From assembly GCF_900111075.1 (NCBI RefSeq), contig NZ_FOFZ01000012.1, forward strand, positions 1 to 64,000: a DNA stretch of 64,000 nucleotides. Direction: 5' to 3'. Origin of the DNA: Flavobacterium frigoris (GTDB lineage Bacteria; Bacteroidota; Bacteroidia; Flavobacteriales; Flavobacteriaceae). This document shows positions 35,225 to 43,032 of the stretch, one piece after another. Below the pieces are notes generated by a model. The model did no database searches. It was not told the DNA's origin and worked only from the letters and a program-made list of their open reading frames with translations. Both the position numbers and the translations under genes were made by a program. Positions within the stretch are counted from its first letter, which is position 1. Each line of letters opens with the position of its first letter.

Positions 35225-36511
35225 TTGAGAACATCAATTCATAAGCCCATTTCAAATCCAAAATTGTTTAAAAAGCAACTTCTAATTTGGTCACAACAGT
35301 TTCGTGAAGTCATTTTTATGGATAGTAATGATTATCCGGATCAGCATTCAAGTTTTGACTGTGCTGTGGCAGTAGATGCTTTTACGTCTATAAAAACAGA
35401 TTTTCATAATGCTTTTGAGGATTTAAAACAGTACCAACAAACAACAAAAGATTGGCTTTTTGGTTATTTGTCTTATGATTTAAAAAATGACGTAGAGAAT
35501 CTGGAATCAAATAACTTTGATGGTTTGCATTTTCCGGATTTATTTTTCTTTCAACCAAAAAAAATATTTTTATTAAGAGGGAATGAAGTCGAAATTCAAT
35601 ATCTAAACATGTGTGATGATGAGTTAAAGGCTGATTTCAACGAGATAAACCTACAAACGACTCACGCAGAACTGCAGGCACCATCAGTTGAGATAAAACA
35701 AAGAATACCAAAAGAGAAGTATCTTGAGAAAGTTTCAAAAATGCTAACCCATATTCATCAAGGTGATTTGTACGAAGCTAATTTTTGTATGGAATTTTAT
35801 GCTGAAAATGCGACTATAAATCCACTAGATAAATTCCTTAAACTCAACGAAATTTCTCAGCCTCCATTTGCAGTATTTTTTAAAAATAACAAACATTTTT
35901 TGCTTTCAGCATCACCGGAGCGTTATTTGAAAAAAGAAGGGCAATTGCTTGTTTCGCAACCTATAAAAGGAACCTCGAAACGATTTTTGGATCCAATTAA
36001 AGACGAAGAATCGAAGAATAAACTAGCATCAGATCCGAAAGAACGATCTGAAAATATTATGATAACGGATTTAGTGCGGAATGATTTATCTCATACCGCT
36101 CAAAAAGGATCTGTACAGGTTACAGAATTATGCGCTATTTATTCTTTTATGCAAGTGCATCAAATGATTTCCACGGTTACATCTAGATTAGATTATCAAT
36201 ATGGCGCTGTTGATGCTATAAAGAAGTCTTTCCCTATGGGAAGTATGACTGGCGCTCCAAAAATTTCAGCTATGAACATTATTGAAGAATTGGAAGAAAC
36301 GAAAAGAGCCTTGTACAGTGGGGCAGTAGGGTATTTTAAACCCGATGGTGACTTTGATTTTAATGTTGTTATCCGAAGTATTTTATACAATCAAGAAAAG
36401 CAATATGTATCTTATTCAGTAGGAAGTGCGATAACTTCACTATCAATTCCAGAAAATGAATATGAAGAATGTTTGCTTAAAGCAAAAGCAATGCACGAAG
36501 TCTTGCAATAA
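35225..36511 (+). CDS. pabB: Aminodeoxychorismate synthase component I
   Basis: The 428-residue product is a chorismate-binding enzyme. The C-terminal domain (about 155-428) has YLEKVSKMLTHIHQGDLYEANFC, SPERYLK, PIKGTSKR, MTGAPKISAMN and YSGAVGYF. It converts chorismate to aminodeoxychorismate for folate; anthranilate synthase I is the alternative, but no trp gene is near. No ATG precedes the conserved start (RTSIHKPISNPKLF), so TTG at 35225 is taken; the first ATG (35318) would lose 31 residues. tilS follows after 47 nt. Confidence 0.85.
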   Translation: MRTSIHKPISNPKLFKKQLLIWSQQFREVIFMDSNDYPDQHSSFDCAVAVDAFTSIKTDFHNAFEDLKQYQQTTKDWLFGYLSYDLKNDVENLESNNFDGLHFPDLFFFQPKKIFLLRGNEVEIQYLNMCDDELKADFNEINLQTTHAELQAPSVEIKQRIPKEKYLEKVSKMLTHIHQGDLYEANFCMEFYAENATINPLDKFLKLNEISQPPFAVFFKNNKHFLLSASPERYLKKEGQLLVSQPIKGTSKRFLDPIKDEESKNKLASDPKERSENIMITDLVRNDLSHTAQKGSVQVTELCAIYSFMQVHQMISTVTSRLDYQYGAVDAIKKSFPMGSMTGAPKISAMNIIEELEETKRALYSGAVGYFKPDGDFDFNVVIRSILYNQEKQYVSYSVGSAITSLSIPENEYEECLLKAKAMHEVLQ

Positions 36512-36546
36512 TTGCTATTCATAATTCGATATTGAATTTTAATCTT

Positions 36547-36554
36547 TATTTTTG
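36547..36554 (+). promoter_or_regulatory. Possible -7 element of tilS
   Basis: TATTTTTG fits TAnnTTTG and ends 4 nt before the ATG at 36559, so any transcript from it would be nearly leaderless. Chance match cannot be excluded. Confidence 0.35.
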
Positions 36555-36558
36555 AACT

Positions 36559-37872
36559 ATGTTAGATAGACTCAAAAATCATATTGCTCAAAAACTCCCT
36601 TTTTTAAATAATAAAAAACTTCTTCTGGCTACCAGTGGAGGCTTGGACAGTATTGTAATGGCTCATTTATTTAATGAATTAGACAACCCAATTGCTTTGG
36701 CTCATTGTAATTTTCAATTGCGTGGTTTAGAGAGTTTTGGAGACCAAAATTTTGTTCAGGATTTTGCAGCCACTACTAATATCCCACTTTTTTTAACCCA
36801 ATTTGATACGGAGGCTTTCGCCAAAGATTACAAACTTTCGACACAAGTTGCCGCTCGTGATTTGCGCTATAATTGGTTTTATGAACTTTTAGATACAGAA
36901 AATTACGATTACATTCTCACGGCTCATCATGCAGATGACAATATCGAAACTTTTTTAATTAATCTTAGTAGAGGAACTGGCCTAGAAGGATTGGTTGGAA
37001 TTCCAGAACAAAATGACAAGATAATACGACCATTATTGCATTTTTCAAGGGCAGAAATTGCAAATTATGCCAAAGAGAACAATATACAATGGCGAGAAGA
37101 CAGTAGCAATGCCTCTGATAAGTATTTGAGAAATAAAATTCGACATGATTTAGTTCCCTTGTTAAAAGAGCTTAATCCGCACTTTATTAGTTCATTCCAG
37201 AAAACACAATCTTATTTGCAGGAATCACAAGCCATGATTGAAGACGCATCAATCATGGTGTATCAACAAGTGGTAAGGCAAGAGGAAAACGAAATTTATT
37301 TTGATTTAAATCAGTTATTGAAATTACCCAATTATAGGTCTTATTTATACCAATGGTTGCATGAATTTGGCTTTACAGCTTGGGACGATGTGTATAATTT
37401 AGTAGATAGTCAATCAGGGAAGCAGGTTTTTTCGGCTGAGTTTCGATTAGTGAAAGATAGAAATTCATTAATTCTGAGTCCAATTGATTTTAATGCTGAA
37501 AAGGAAGAATATTTAATTGAAAAAGAGGATCAAGACGTTAAGATTCCCTTAAAACTTTCCTTTTGTAAAGTAGATGACATTTCCATTCTTACAAATACAA
37601 CTATATTTGTCGATGCTGATAAATTAAGTTTTCCCTTAGTTTTACGCAAATGGAATGAAGGAGATAGTTTTCAGCCTTTTGGTATGGAAGGCAAGTCTAA
37701 AAAAGTGAGCAAACTTTTTAAAGATGAAAAATTATCCTTAATAGAAAAGGAAAATGTCTGGATATTATGGTCAGAAAATAAAATTGTTTGGTTGATCGGA
37801 CTTAGACAAGATGAACGTTTTAGAATAGATAATAAAACACAAAATAGATTAAAAATACAATTAGAAGAATGA
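36559..37872 (+). CDS. tilS: tRNA(Ile)-lysidine synthetase
   Basis: The 437-residue product carries the PP-loop ATSGGLDS (about 24-31) in the N-type ATP pyrophosphatase domain. ALAHCNFQLRG and LTAHHADDNIETFLINLSRGTGLEGL mark the family, and a C-terminal domain (about 345-435) is present. It attaches lysine to C34 of tRNA-Ile (CAU), so AUA is read as isoleucine. Its last codons overlap the dsbD start by 4 nt (ATGA). Confidence 0.93.
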   Translation: MLDRLKNHIAQKLPFLNNKKLLLATSGGLDSIVMAHLFNELDNPIALAHCNFQLRGLESFGDQNFVQDFAATTNIPLFLTQFDTEAFAKDYKLSTQVAARDLRYNWFYELLDTENYDYILTAHHADDNIETFLINLSRGTGLEGLVGIPEQNDKIIRPLLHFSRAEIANYAKENNIQWREDSSNASDKYLRNKIRHDLVPLLKELNPHFISSFQKTQSYLQESQAMIEDASIMVYQQVVRQEENEIYFDLNQLLKLPNYRSYLYQWLHEFGFTAWDDVYNLVDSQSGKQVFSAEFRLVKDRNSLILSPIDFNAEKEEYLIEKEDQDVKIPLKLSFCKVDDISILTNTTIFVDADKLSFPLVLRKWNEGDSFQPFGMEGKSKKVSKLFKDEKLSLIEKENVWILWSENKIVWLIGLRQDERFRIDNKTQNRLKIQLEE

Positions 37873-39902
37873 AGAAAATAGTAGGTATCCTTATTACTTT
37901 TTTGGCTTTTGCCAATGTAAATGCTCAAATTCTAGATCCAGTAAAATGGACAACAAAAATTGAAAAAAAATCAGATAATACGTACTTGTTGACTTTTGAT
38001 GGGGTAATCGAAAAAGAGTGGCACATGTATTCCCAGTTTACACCTGATGGTGGCCCATTAGCTTTAGAAGTTGTTTTTAAAAATCAAAAAGGTAACTTTA
38101 ACCTTGTAGGTAAAGCTAAGGAAAGTAAAACTAAAACCGCTTATAATGATGTTTTTGAAGTAAACGAAACGTTTTTTCAAAGAAAAGCTCAAATTCAACA
38201 GGTAATTCATGTTACGAACCCAAAGGTTGTAGCAATAGAAGCCGAGTTGAATTATCAGGTTTGTAAAGAAGTTTGTATCAATTTAGAGAAGAAATTTACT
38301 TTTGCAATACCTGCGAGTGTAGCAGTAATTGCTGCACCCAAAGAAGCCGCTGTGGTAGTAGCTCCTATTGAAACGGATACAATAAAAACAGATTCATTAG
38401 CGCCGAGTCTTGGTGCAAGTAATAGGGTCGTTGCTTCGCCTGATAAAGAAGTGGTGGTAGAACCTAAATCAGATGCACAAAGAGGATTATGGTCTATCTT
38501 TTTTATAGCATTTTTATCAGGATTTGCTGCTTTACTGACACCATGTGTTTTTCCGATGATACCAATGACGGTAAGCTTTTTTACCAAGCAAAGTAAGACA
38601 AAAGCGAAAGGGATAAGAAATGCAATCATTTACGGAATTTCAATTATTGTTATTTATGTAATTCTTGGATTTTTAGTAACCTGGATTTTTGGTGCTGATG
38701 CTTTGAATGCATTGTCAACAAATGTGTGGTTTAATATTATTTTCTTTGTTTTATTAGTTGTTTTTGCCGCTTCATTTTTGGGAGCATTTGAAATTATGTT
38801 ACCTAATTCTTGGGCAAATAAAGTGGACAGTCAAGCTGATAGAGGCGGGATTATTGGAATTTTATTTATGGCATTGGCGCTTGCAATTGTATCGTTCTCC
38901 TGTACCGGCCCTATAGTAGGTACACTATTAGTTGAAGCCGCTTCTAAAGGAGGAATTGCTCCAATCATTGGAATGTTCGGTTTTTCATTGGCATTAGCCT
39001 TACCATTTATGCTTTTCGCCATGTTTCCTGGATGGTTACATTCATTACCCAAATCTGGTGGATGGTTGAATACGGTAAAAGTCGTTTTAGGATTTCTAGA
39101 ATTGGCTTTAGCCTTTAAATTCTTATCGAATGCTGATTTAGTATTGCAATTGCATTTGTTGGAAAGAGAAGTATTCCTAGCTATTTGGATTGCTATTTTT
39201 GGAACACTTGCCTTTTACTTATTCGGAAAAATTACGTTACCACATGATAGTCCTTTGACGCATATTTCAGTAGGACGATTAATGTTAGGATTAGTAACTT
39301 TAACTTTTACTATTTATTTAATTCCCGGACTTTGGGGAGCACCTTTAAAAATTATTAGTGCTTTTCCTCCTACATTAGAATACAGTGAAAGTCCTAATGG
39401 ATTAGGTGGTTCGGCAAGTAATGTTGCGAATGTCATTTTGCCAGATGGCGCTAAAAGTGGGCCTCATGGAATAATAGTTTTTGATGATTATGAAAAAGGA
39501 TTGGCTTATGCCAAAACAGTAAATAAACCTATTATGCTTGATTTTACAGGGTATGCTTGTGTAAATTGTAGAAAAATGGAAAATAATGTCTGGTCTGATG
39601 CTATGATATTACCGATTCTAAACAATGAAGTGGTACTTATATCTTTGTATGTTGATGACAAGAGAGATCTACCTAAAAGCGAACAGTTTATATCGAAAAC
39701 GACAGGTTCAGAAATTGAAACAGTAGGGGATAAGTGGACTGATTTTATGATATCAAAATATAAAACTAATACACAGCCTTTGTATGTTTTAACGGATTTA
39801 GAGGGCAATAGTTTAAATAAAGAAAATCCAACTATTAGTTATGTGAGTATAGAAGAATATGGTAGCTGGTTAAAATTAGGAATTTCTAACTTCAAAAAAT
39901 AA
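37869..39902 (+). CDS. dsbD: Thiol:disulfide interchange protein DsbD-like
   Basis: The 677-residue product has a signal peptide (about 1-18), an N-terminal immunoglobulin-like DsbD-N domain (about 25-150) and a linker. An eight-helix DsbD membrane domain follows (about 205-460, with Cys226 in LTPCVFP and Cys345 in FSCTGPI, both conserved). The C-terminal thioredoxin domain has the active pair Cys564/Cys567 in CVNC. It passes electrons from cytoplasmic thioredoxin to periplasmic proteins. The start overlaps tilS, suggesting co-transcription. Confidence 0.92.
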   Translation: MKKIVGILITFLAFANVNAQILDPVKWTTKIEKKSDNTYLLTFDGVIEKEWHMYSQFTPDGGPLALEVVFKNQKGNFNLVGKAKESKTKTAYNDVFEVNETFFQRKAQIQQVIHVTNPKVVAIEAELNYQVCKEVCINLEKKFTFAIPASVAVIAAPKEAAVVVAPIETDTIKTDSLAPSLGASNRVVASPDKEVVVEPKSDAQRGLWSIFFIAFLSGFAALLTPCVFPMIPMTVSFFTKQSKTKAKGIRNAIIYGISIIVIYVILGFLVTWIFGADALNALSTNVWFNIIFFVLLVVFAASFLGAFEIMLPNSWANKVDSQADRGGIIGILFMALALAIVSFSCTGPIVGTLLVEAASKGGIAPIIGMFGFSLALALPFMLFAMFPGWLHSLPKSGGWLNTVKVVLGFLELALAFKFLSNADLVLQLHLLEREVFLAIWIAIFGTLAFYLFGKITLPHDSPLTHISVGRLMLGLVTLTFTIYLIPGLWGAPLKIISAFPPTLEYSESPNGLGGSASNVANVILPDGAKSGPHGIIVFDDYEKGLAYAKTVNKPIMLDFTGYACVNCRKMENNVWSDAMILPILNNEVVLISLYVDDKRDLPKSEQFISKTTGSEIETVGDKWTDFMISKYKTNTQPLYVLTDLEGNSLNKENPTISYVSIEEYGSWLKLGISNFKK

Positions 39903-40014
39903 TACCATTTATATTTATTAAGTGGTATAAAGCTATCTAGTATTCTGCCGATAAAATATGAAAATCATACCGTTTTTTTTTAACTATATTAAATACTAAG
40001 TTTGTGTAAAATAG

Positions 40015-40050
40015 AAAATCCCAATCTGAATTTCAGATTGGGATTTTTTT
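40015..40050. terminator. Terminator between dsbD and amt
   Basis: AATCCCAATCTGA / TCAGATTGGGATT with T run, shared by converging genes. Confidence 0.85.
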
Positions 40051-40090
40051 GCGTTAGGCTAGCCTAACTACAAGTTTTTTAAAAATACTA

Positions 40091-41404
40091 TTATAAAAAC
40101 TCTCCGTGTTGAGAGAGGTCTAAACCTAGCTCTTCTTTATCTTCGGATACTCTTAGTGGTGTAATTTTATTGACAATAAAAAATAAGAAATACGATGCTG
40201 AAAAAGCAAATACGGAAACAATAATTAAAGCAGTTAATTGGTGAATAAATAAGGTTGTTTCACCAAATATTAGACCTTGATCTGTAACCGCTGAATTTAC
40301 TGCTTTAGAAGCAAAAACTCCTGTTAATAACATACCTGTCATACCACCAACGCCGTGGCAAGCAAATACATCTAAGGCATCATCAATTTTACCTTTTGGA
40401 AAGGTGCTTACTACAAGGTTACTAACAATACTACTGAATATACCAATGAATATAGCGTGAGGCATACTTACGAATCCAGCGGCAGGTGTGATCGCTACTA
40501 ATCCTACAACGGTACCAATACAAGCACCCATTGCTGAAAGTTTGTGACCAAGAATTTTATCTAGAAATACCCAAGCCATTCCGGCTGCGGCTGCGGCTAC
40601 AGTTGTTGTACCAAGAGCTTGTACAGCTAAACCGTTCGCTCCTAAAGCTGAACCTGCATTGAAACCAAACCATCCAAACCATAATAAACCTGTTCCTAGC
40701 AATACGTATGTAATACGGGCAGGGTTTGATTTTTGAGCTTTTCTTTTTCCTAAAAACATGGCGCCAGCTAATGCAGCCCAACCAGCACTCATATGCACGA
40801 CTGTTCCGCCGGCAAAATCCAACACTCCCATTTTAAAGAATAATCCTTCTGGATGCCAGGTCATATGACATAATGGAGCATATACCAAGATTATGAATAG
40901 AACCATAAATAGGAGATAAGCCCAGAAGCGAATTCTTTCGGCAAAAGCTCCTGTAATTAAAGCAGGTGTGATTATTGCAAATTTTGCTTGAAATAAAGCG
41001 AATAATAGAAAGGGAACTGTTGGTGCTAAAGACCAAGCAGTATTGGTACCAACACCTTGAAAGAACAAGTTAGGCAAAGGATTACCGATAATACCTCCAA
41101 TTGAAGGTCCAAAAGACAAGCCGAATCCAATTACTACCCAAAGTACTGTAACAACTATCATAGCCATAAAACTTTGCAACATGGTACTGATTACATTTTT
41201 TTTACCTACCATTCCACCGTAAAAGAAGCCTAAACCAGGGGTCATGATTAAAACAAGTGCTGTAGCAACTATCATCCATGCGGTATCTCCAGTATCGAAT
41301 GCTACTGCTTCTGCTGGAATAGGATGTGCAGAAAGAATGGAAGTTGAAAATAGGGTCACTACTAAAAGAGAAAGTAATAGTATGCTTAAAACGATTTTTC
41401 TCAT
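40091..41404 (-). CDS. amt: Ammonium transporter
   Basis: From ATG 41404 it has 437 residues: a signal peptide (about 1-26, ending ILSAH) and eleven membrane segments of the Amt/Rh fold. MTPGLGFFYGGMVGKKN, DFAGGTVVHMSAGWAALAGA and FGWFGFNAGSALG are the family signatures. It moves ammonium/ammonia across the inner membrane. The promoter element TACTTTTG at 41427-41434 lies downstream of the alternative ATG at 41443, which rules out that longer start. No glnK/glnB is adjacent. Confidence 0.95.
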   Translation of the reverse strand: MRKIVLSILLLSLLVVTLFSTSILSAHPIPAEAVAFDTGDTAWMIVATALVLIMTPGLGFFYGGMVGKKNVISTMLQSFMAMIVVTVLWVVIGFGLSFGPSIGGIIGNPLPNLFFQGVGTNTAWSLAPTVPFLLFALFQAKFAIITPALITGAFAERIRFWAYLLFMVLFIILVYAPLCHMTWHPEGLFFKMGVLDFAGGTVVHMSAGWAALAGAMFLGKRKAQKSNPARITYVLLGTGLLWFGWFGFNAGSALGANGLAVQALGTTTVAAAAAGMAWVFLDKILGHKLSAMGACIGTVVGLVAITPAAGFVSMPHAIFIGIFSSIVSNLVVSTFPKGKIDDALDVFACHGVGGMTGMLLTGVFASKAVNSAVTDQGLIFGETTLFIHQLTALIIVSVFAFSASYFLFFIVNKITPLRVSEDKEELGLDLSQHGEFL

Positions 41405-41426
41405 GTTGTTTAGAATTAAATTTCGA

Positions 41427-41434
41427 CAAAAGTA
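41427..41434 (-). promoter_or_regulatory. Likely -7 element of amt
   Basis: Minus-strand TACTTTTG fits TAnnTTTG, 23 nt before ATG 41404, which fixes the gene start. Confidence 0.55.
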
Positions 41435-41612
41435 TAAAATCATTTAATATCCCTATTAAAATGATATCAAATCTATTTATTTTTATGGTTTTTATGTTTT
41501 GACCCCTATTTTTTTAAAGGTATACTTGAATATGGCTTTAATAATAAGGATTCTCTAATTTGGGTAGGAATTTTATATACTTAGTTTTATTTTTTTGATT
41601 TAAAGCAAAAAA

Positions 41613-41652
41613 AAAAGCAGATAATTTACGATGTTGTAAATTATCTGCTTTT
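41613..41652 (-). terminator. Terminator of the amidohydrolase operon
   Basis: A perfect 17-bp stem AAAAGCAGATAATTTAC / GTAAATTATCTGCTTTT with a six-base loop and flanking A/T runs, after the 41684 stop. Confidence 0.88.
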
Positions 41653-41683
41653 AAAAGTATAAAACAAGTTTAGTGTATAATAA

Positions 41684-42988
41684 CTATTTTTGATTGTATT
41701 TTTCCTTATACCTTTTATTCAACTCAGATTGATGCGTTTCAAGACTTATCATTCTACCCTGAATAAAAGCATGTGATATTTTATTAGTTCGCATGTCTAA
41801 GGCATCACCTGAAGACAGGAATAATGTGGCATCTTTTCCTATTTCAAGTGTTCCACATTGGTCATCTATTCCTAAAATTTTGGCTGTATTAGAAGTGATT
41901 AATTGCAATGCTTGTTCCTTGTCTAGTCCATATGCAGCGCAAGTTCCAGCTAAAAAAGGTAGGTTTCTTGTATTCATTCTTTCCATCGAACCGCTATTTT
42001 CTAACCCTACTAAAACACCTTTATCTGTTAATAATTTAGCAGCTTTATAAGGTAAATCAATATCGTCATCCTCATGTTCTGGCATATCATGAACTCTTTT
42101 TAGAAGGACAGCTATATTGTTTTTCTGTAATAATTCAGCAGTTTTGTATGCTTCGTAACCACCAACGATAACCATTTTTTTAATGCCATTGCTTTTCGCT
42201 AATTGAACAGCATCAATGATTTGCTTTTCTTCATTAGCATTTATAAATAAAGTTTGAGAACCATCAAATAATCCTTTCGTTGCTTCAAAAATTAAATTTC
42301 GTTCTTTCACATTTTCTACTTGATAGGCTTTTGCATTAGCCAGAAAAGTATTTATTTCGTTAATTTGAGTTATGTAATCTTTATTTTCCTCAATGGTGCC
42401 AGGTTCAAACCACGACCCGCTTCTCTTATAGCTGGATGGAAAATTAAGATGAATTCCATCATTTTCTTTCATGATTGCATCTTTCCAATTCCAAGCATCT
42501 AGTTGAACAATAGAGGAAGTTCCTGATATTCTGCCGCCACGAGGTGTAATCTGAGCAATTAAAATACCATTAGGTCTAACGGTTTCAATAACTTTTGATT
42601 CTGCATTGTAGGCTATAATACTTCTCACATTTGGATTTATCTGTCCAATTTCACTTTCATCATCTGATGATTTAACGGCATCAATCTCAACTAATCCTAA
42701 TGTAGAATTAGGTGCTATGAATCCAGGATAGACTTCTTTGCCATTGGCATCAATAGTTATATCATAAGCACTTTTATCGATTCTAATTGCTGTAGCATCT
42801 GCAATCAGGGTGATTTTGCCATCTTTAAAACCTAAAGCGCTATTTTCAATAACTTGTCCATTACCGATATGCGCCTTGGCATTGAGAATCAATATTGATT
42901 TTGATTGTTTAGGCGCAGGTGTTTGTTGTGCATTTGATGCTATTGATAAACTTAATAGCAATACTACTATATATATGTTTTTATTCAT
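41684..42988 (-). CDS. Secreted amidohydrolase-family protein, metal site apparently lost
   Basis: The 434-residue product has a signal peptide (about 1-21, ending SNAQQ) and an amidohydrolase/imidazolonepropionase-like fold. Landmarks are DANGKEVYPGFIAPNSTLG, a barrel, and QLITSNTAKILGIDDQCGTLEIGKDATLFL at the C terminus. The metal-binding HxH normally found after PGFID is replaced by APNS, so it looks catalytically inactive or of altered chemistry. It lies 44 nt after the larger amidohydrolase and probably forms a complex with it; that is inference. Confidence 0.75.
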   Translation of the reverse strand: MNKNIYIVVLLLSLSIASNAQQTPAPKQSKSILILNAKAHIGNGQVIENSALGFKDGKITLIADATAIRIDKSAYDITIDANGKEVYPGFIAPNSTLGLVEIDAVKSSDDESEIGQINPNVRSIIAYNAESKVIETVRPNGILIAQITPRGGRISGTSSIVQLDAWNWKDAIMKENDGIHLNFPSSYKRSGSWFEPGTIEENKDYITQINEINTFLANAKAYQVENVKERNLIFEATKGLFDGSQTLFINANEEKQIIDAVQLAKSNGIKKMVIVGGYEAYKTAELLQKNNIAVLLKRVHDMPEHEDDDIDLPYKAAKLLTDKGVLVGLENSGSMERMNTRNLPFLAGTCAAYGLDKEQALQLITSNTAKILGIDDQCGTLEIGKDATLFLSSGDALDMRTNKISHAFIQGRMISLETHQSELNKRYKEKYNQK

Positions 42989-43032
42989 TTGTCTATAATT
43001 TATTTAAGTAATTGTGATGGTTAAAGTTCAAT

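Noticed and set aside
41405..41443. Amt start at ATG 41443
   Set aside because: It is upstream of the promoter element at 41427-41434, and ATG 41404 gives a normal signal peptide.
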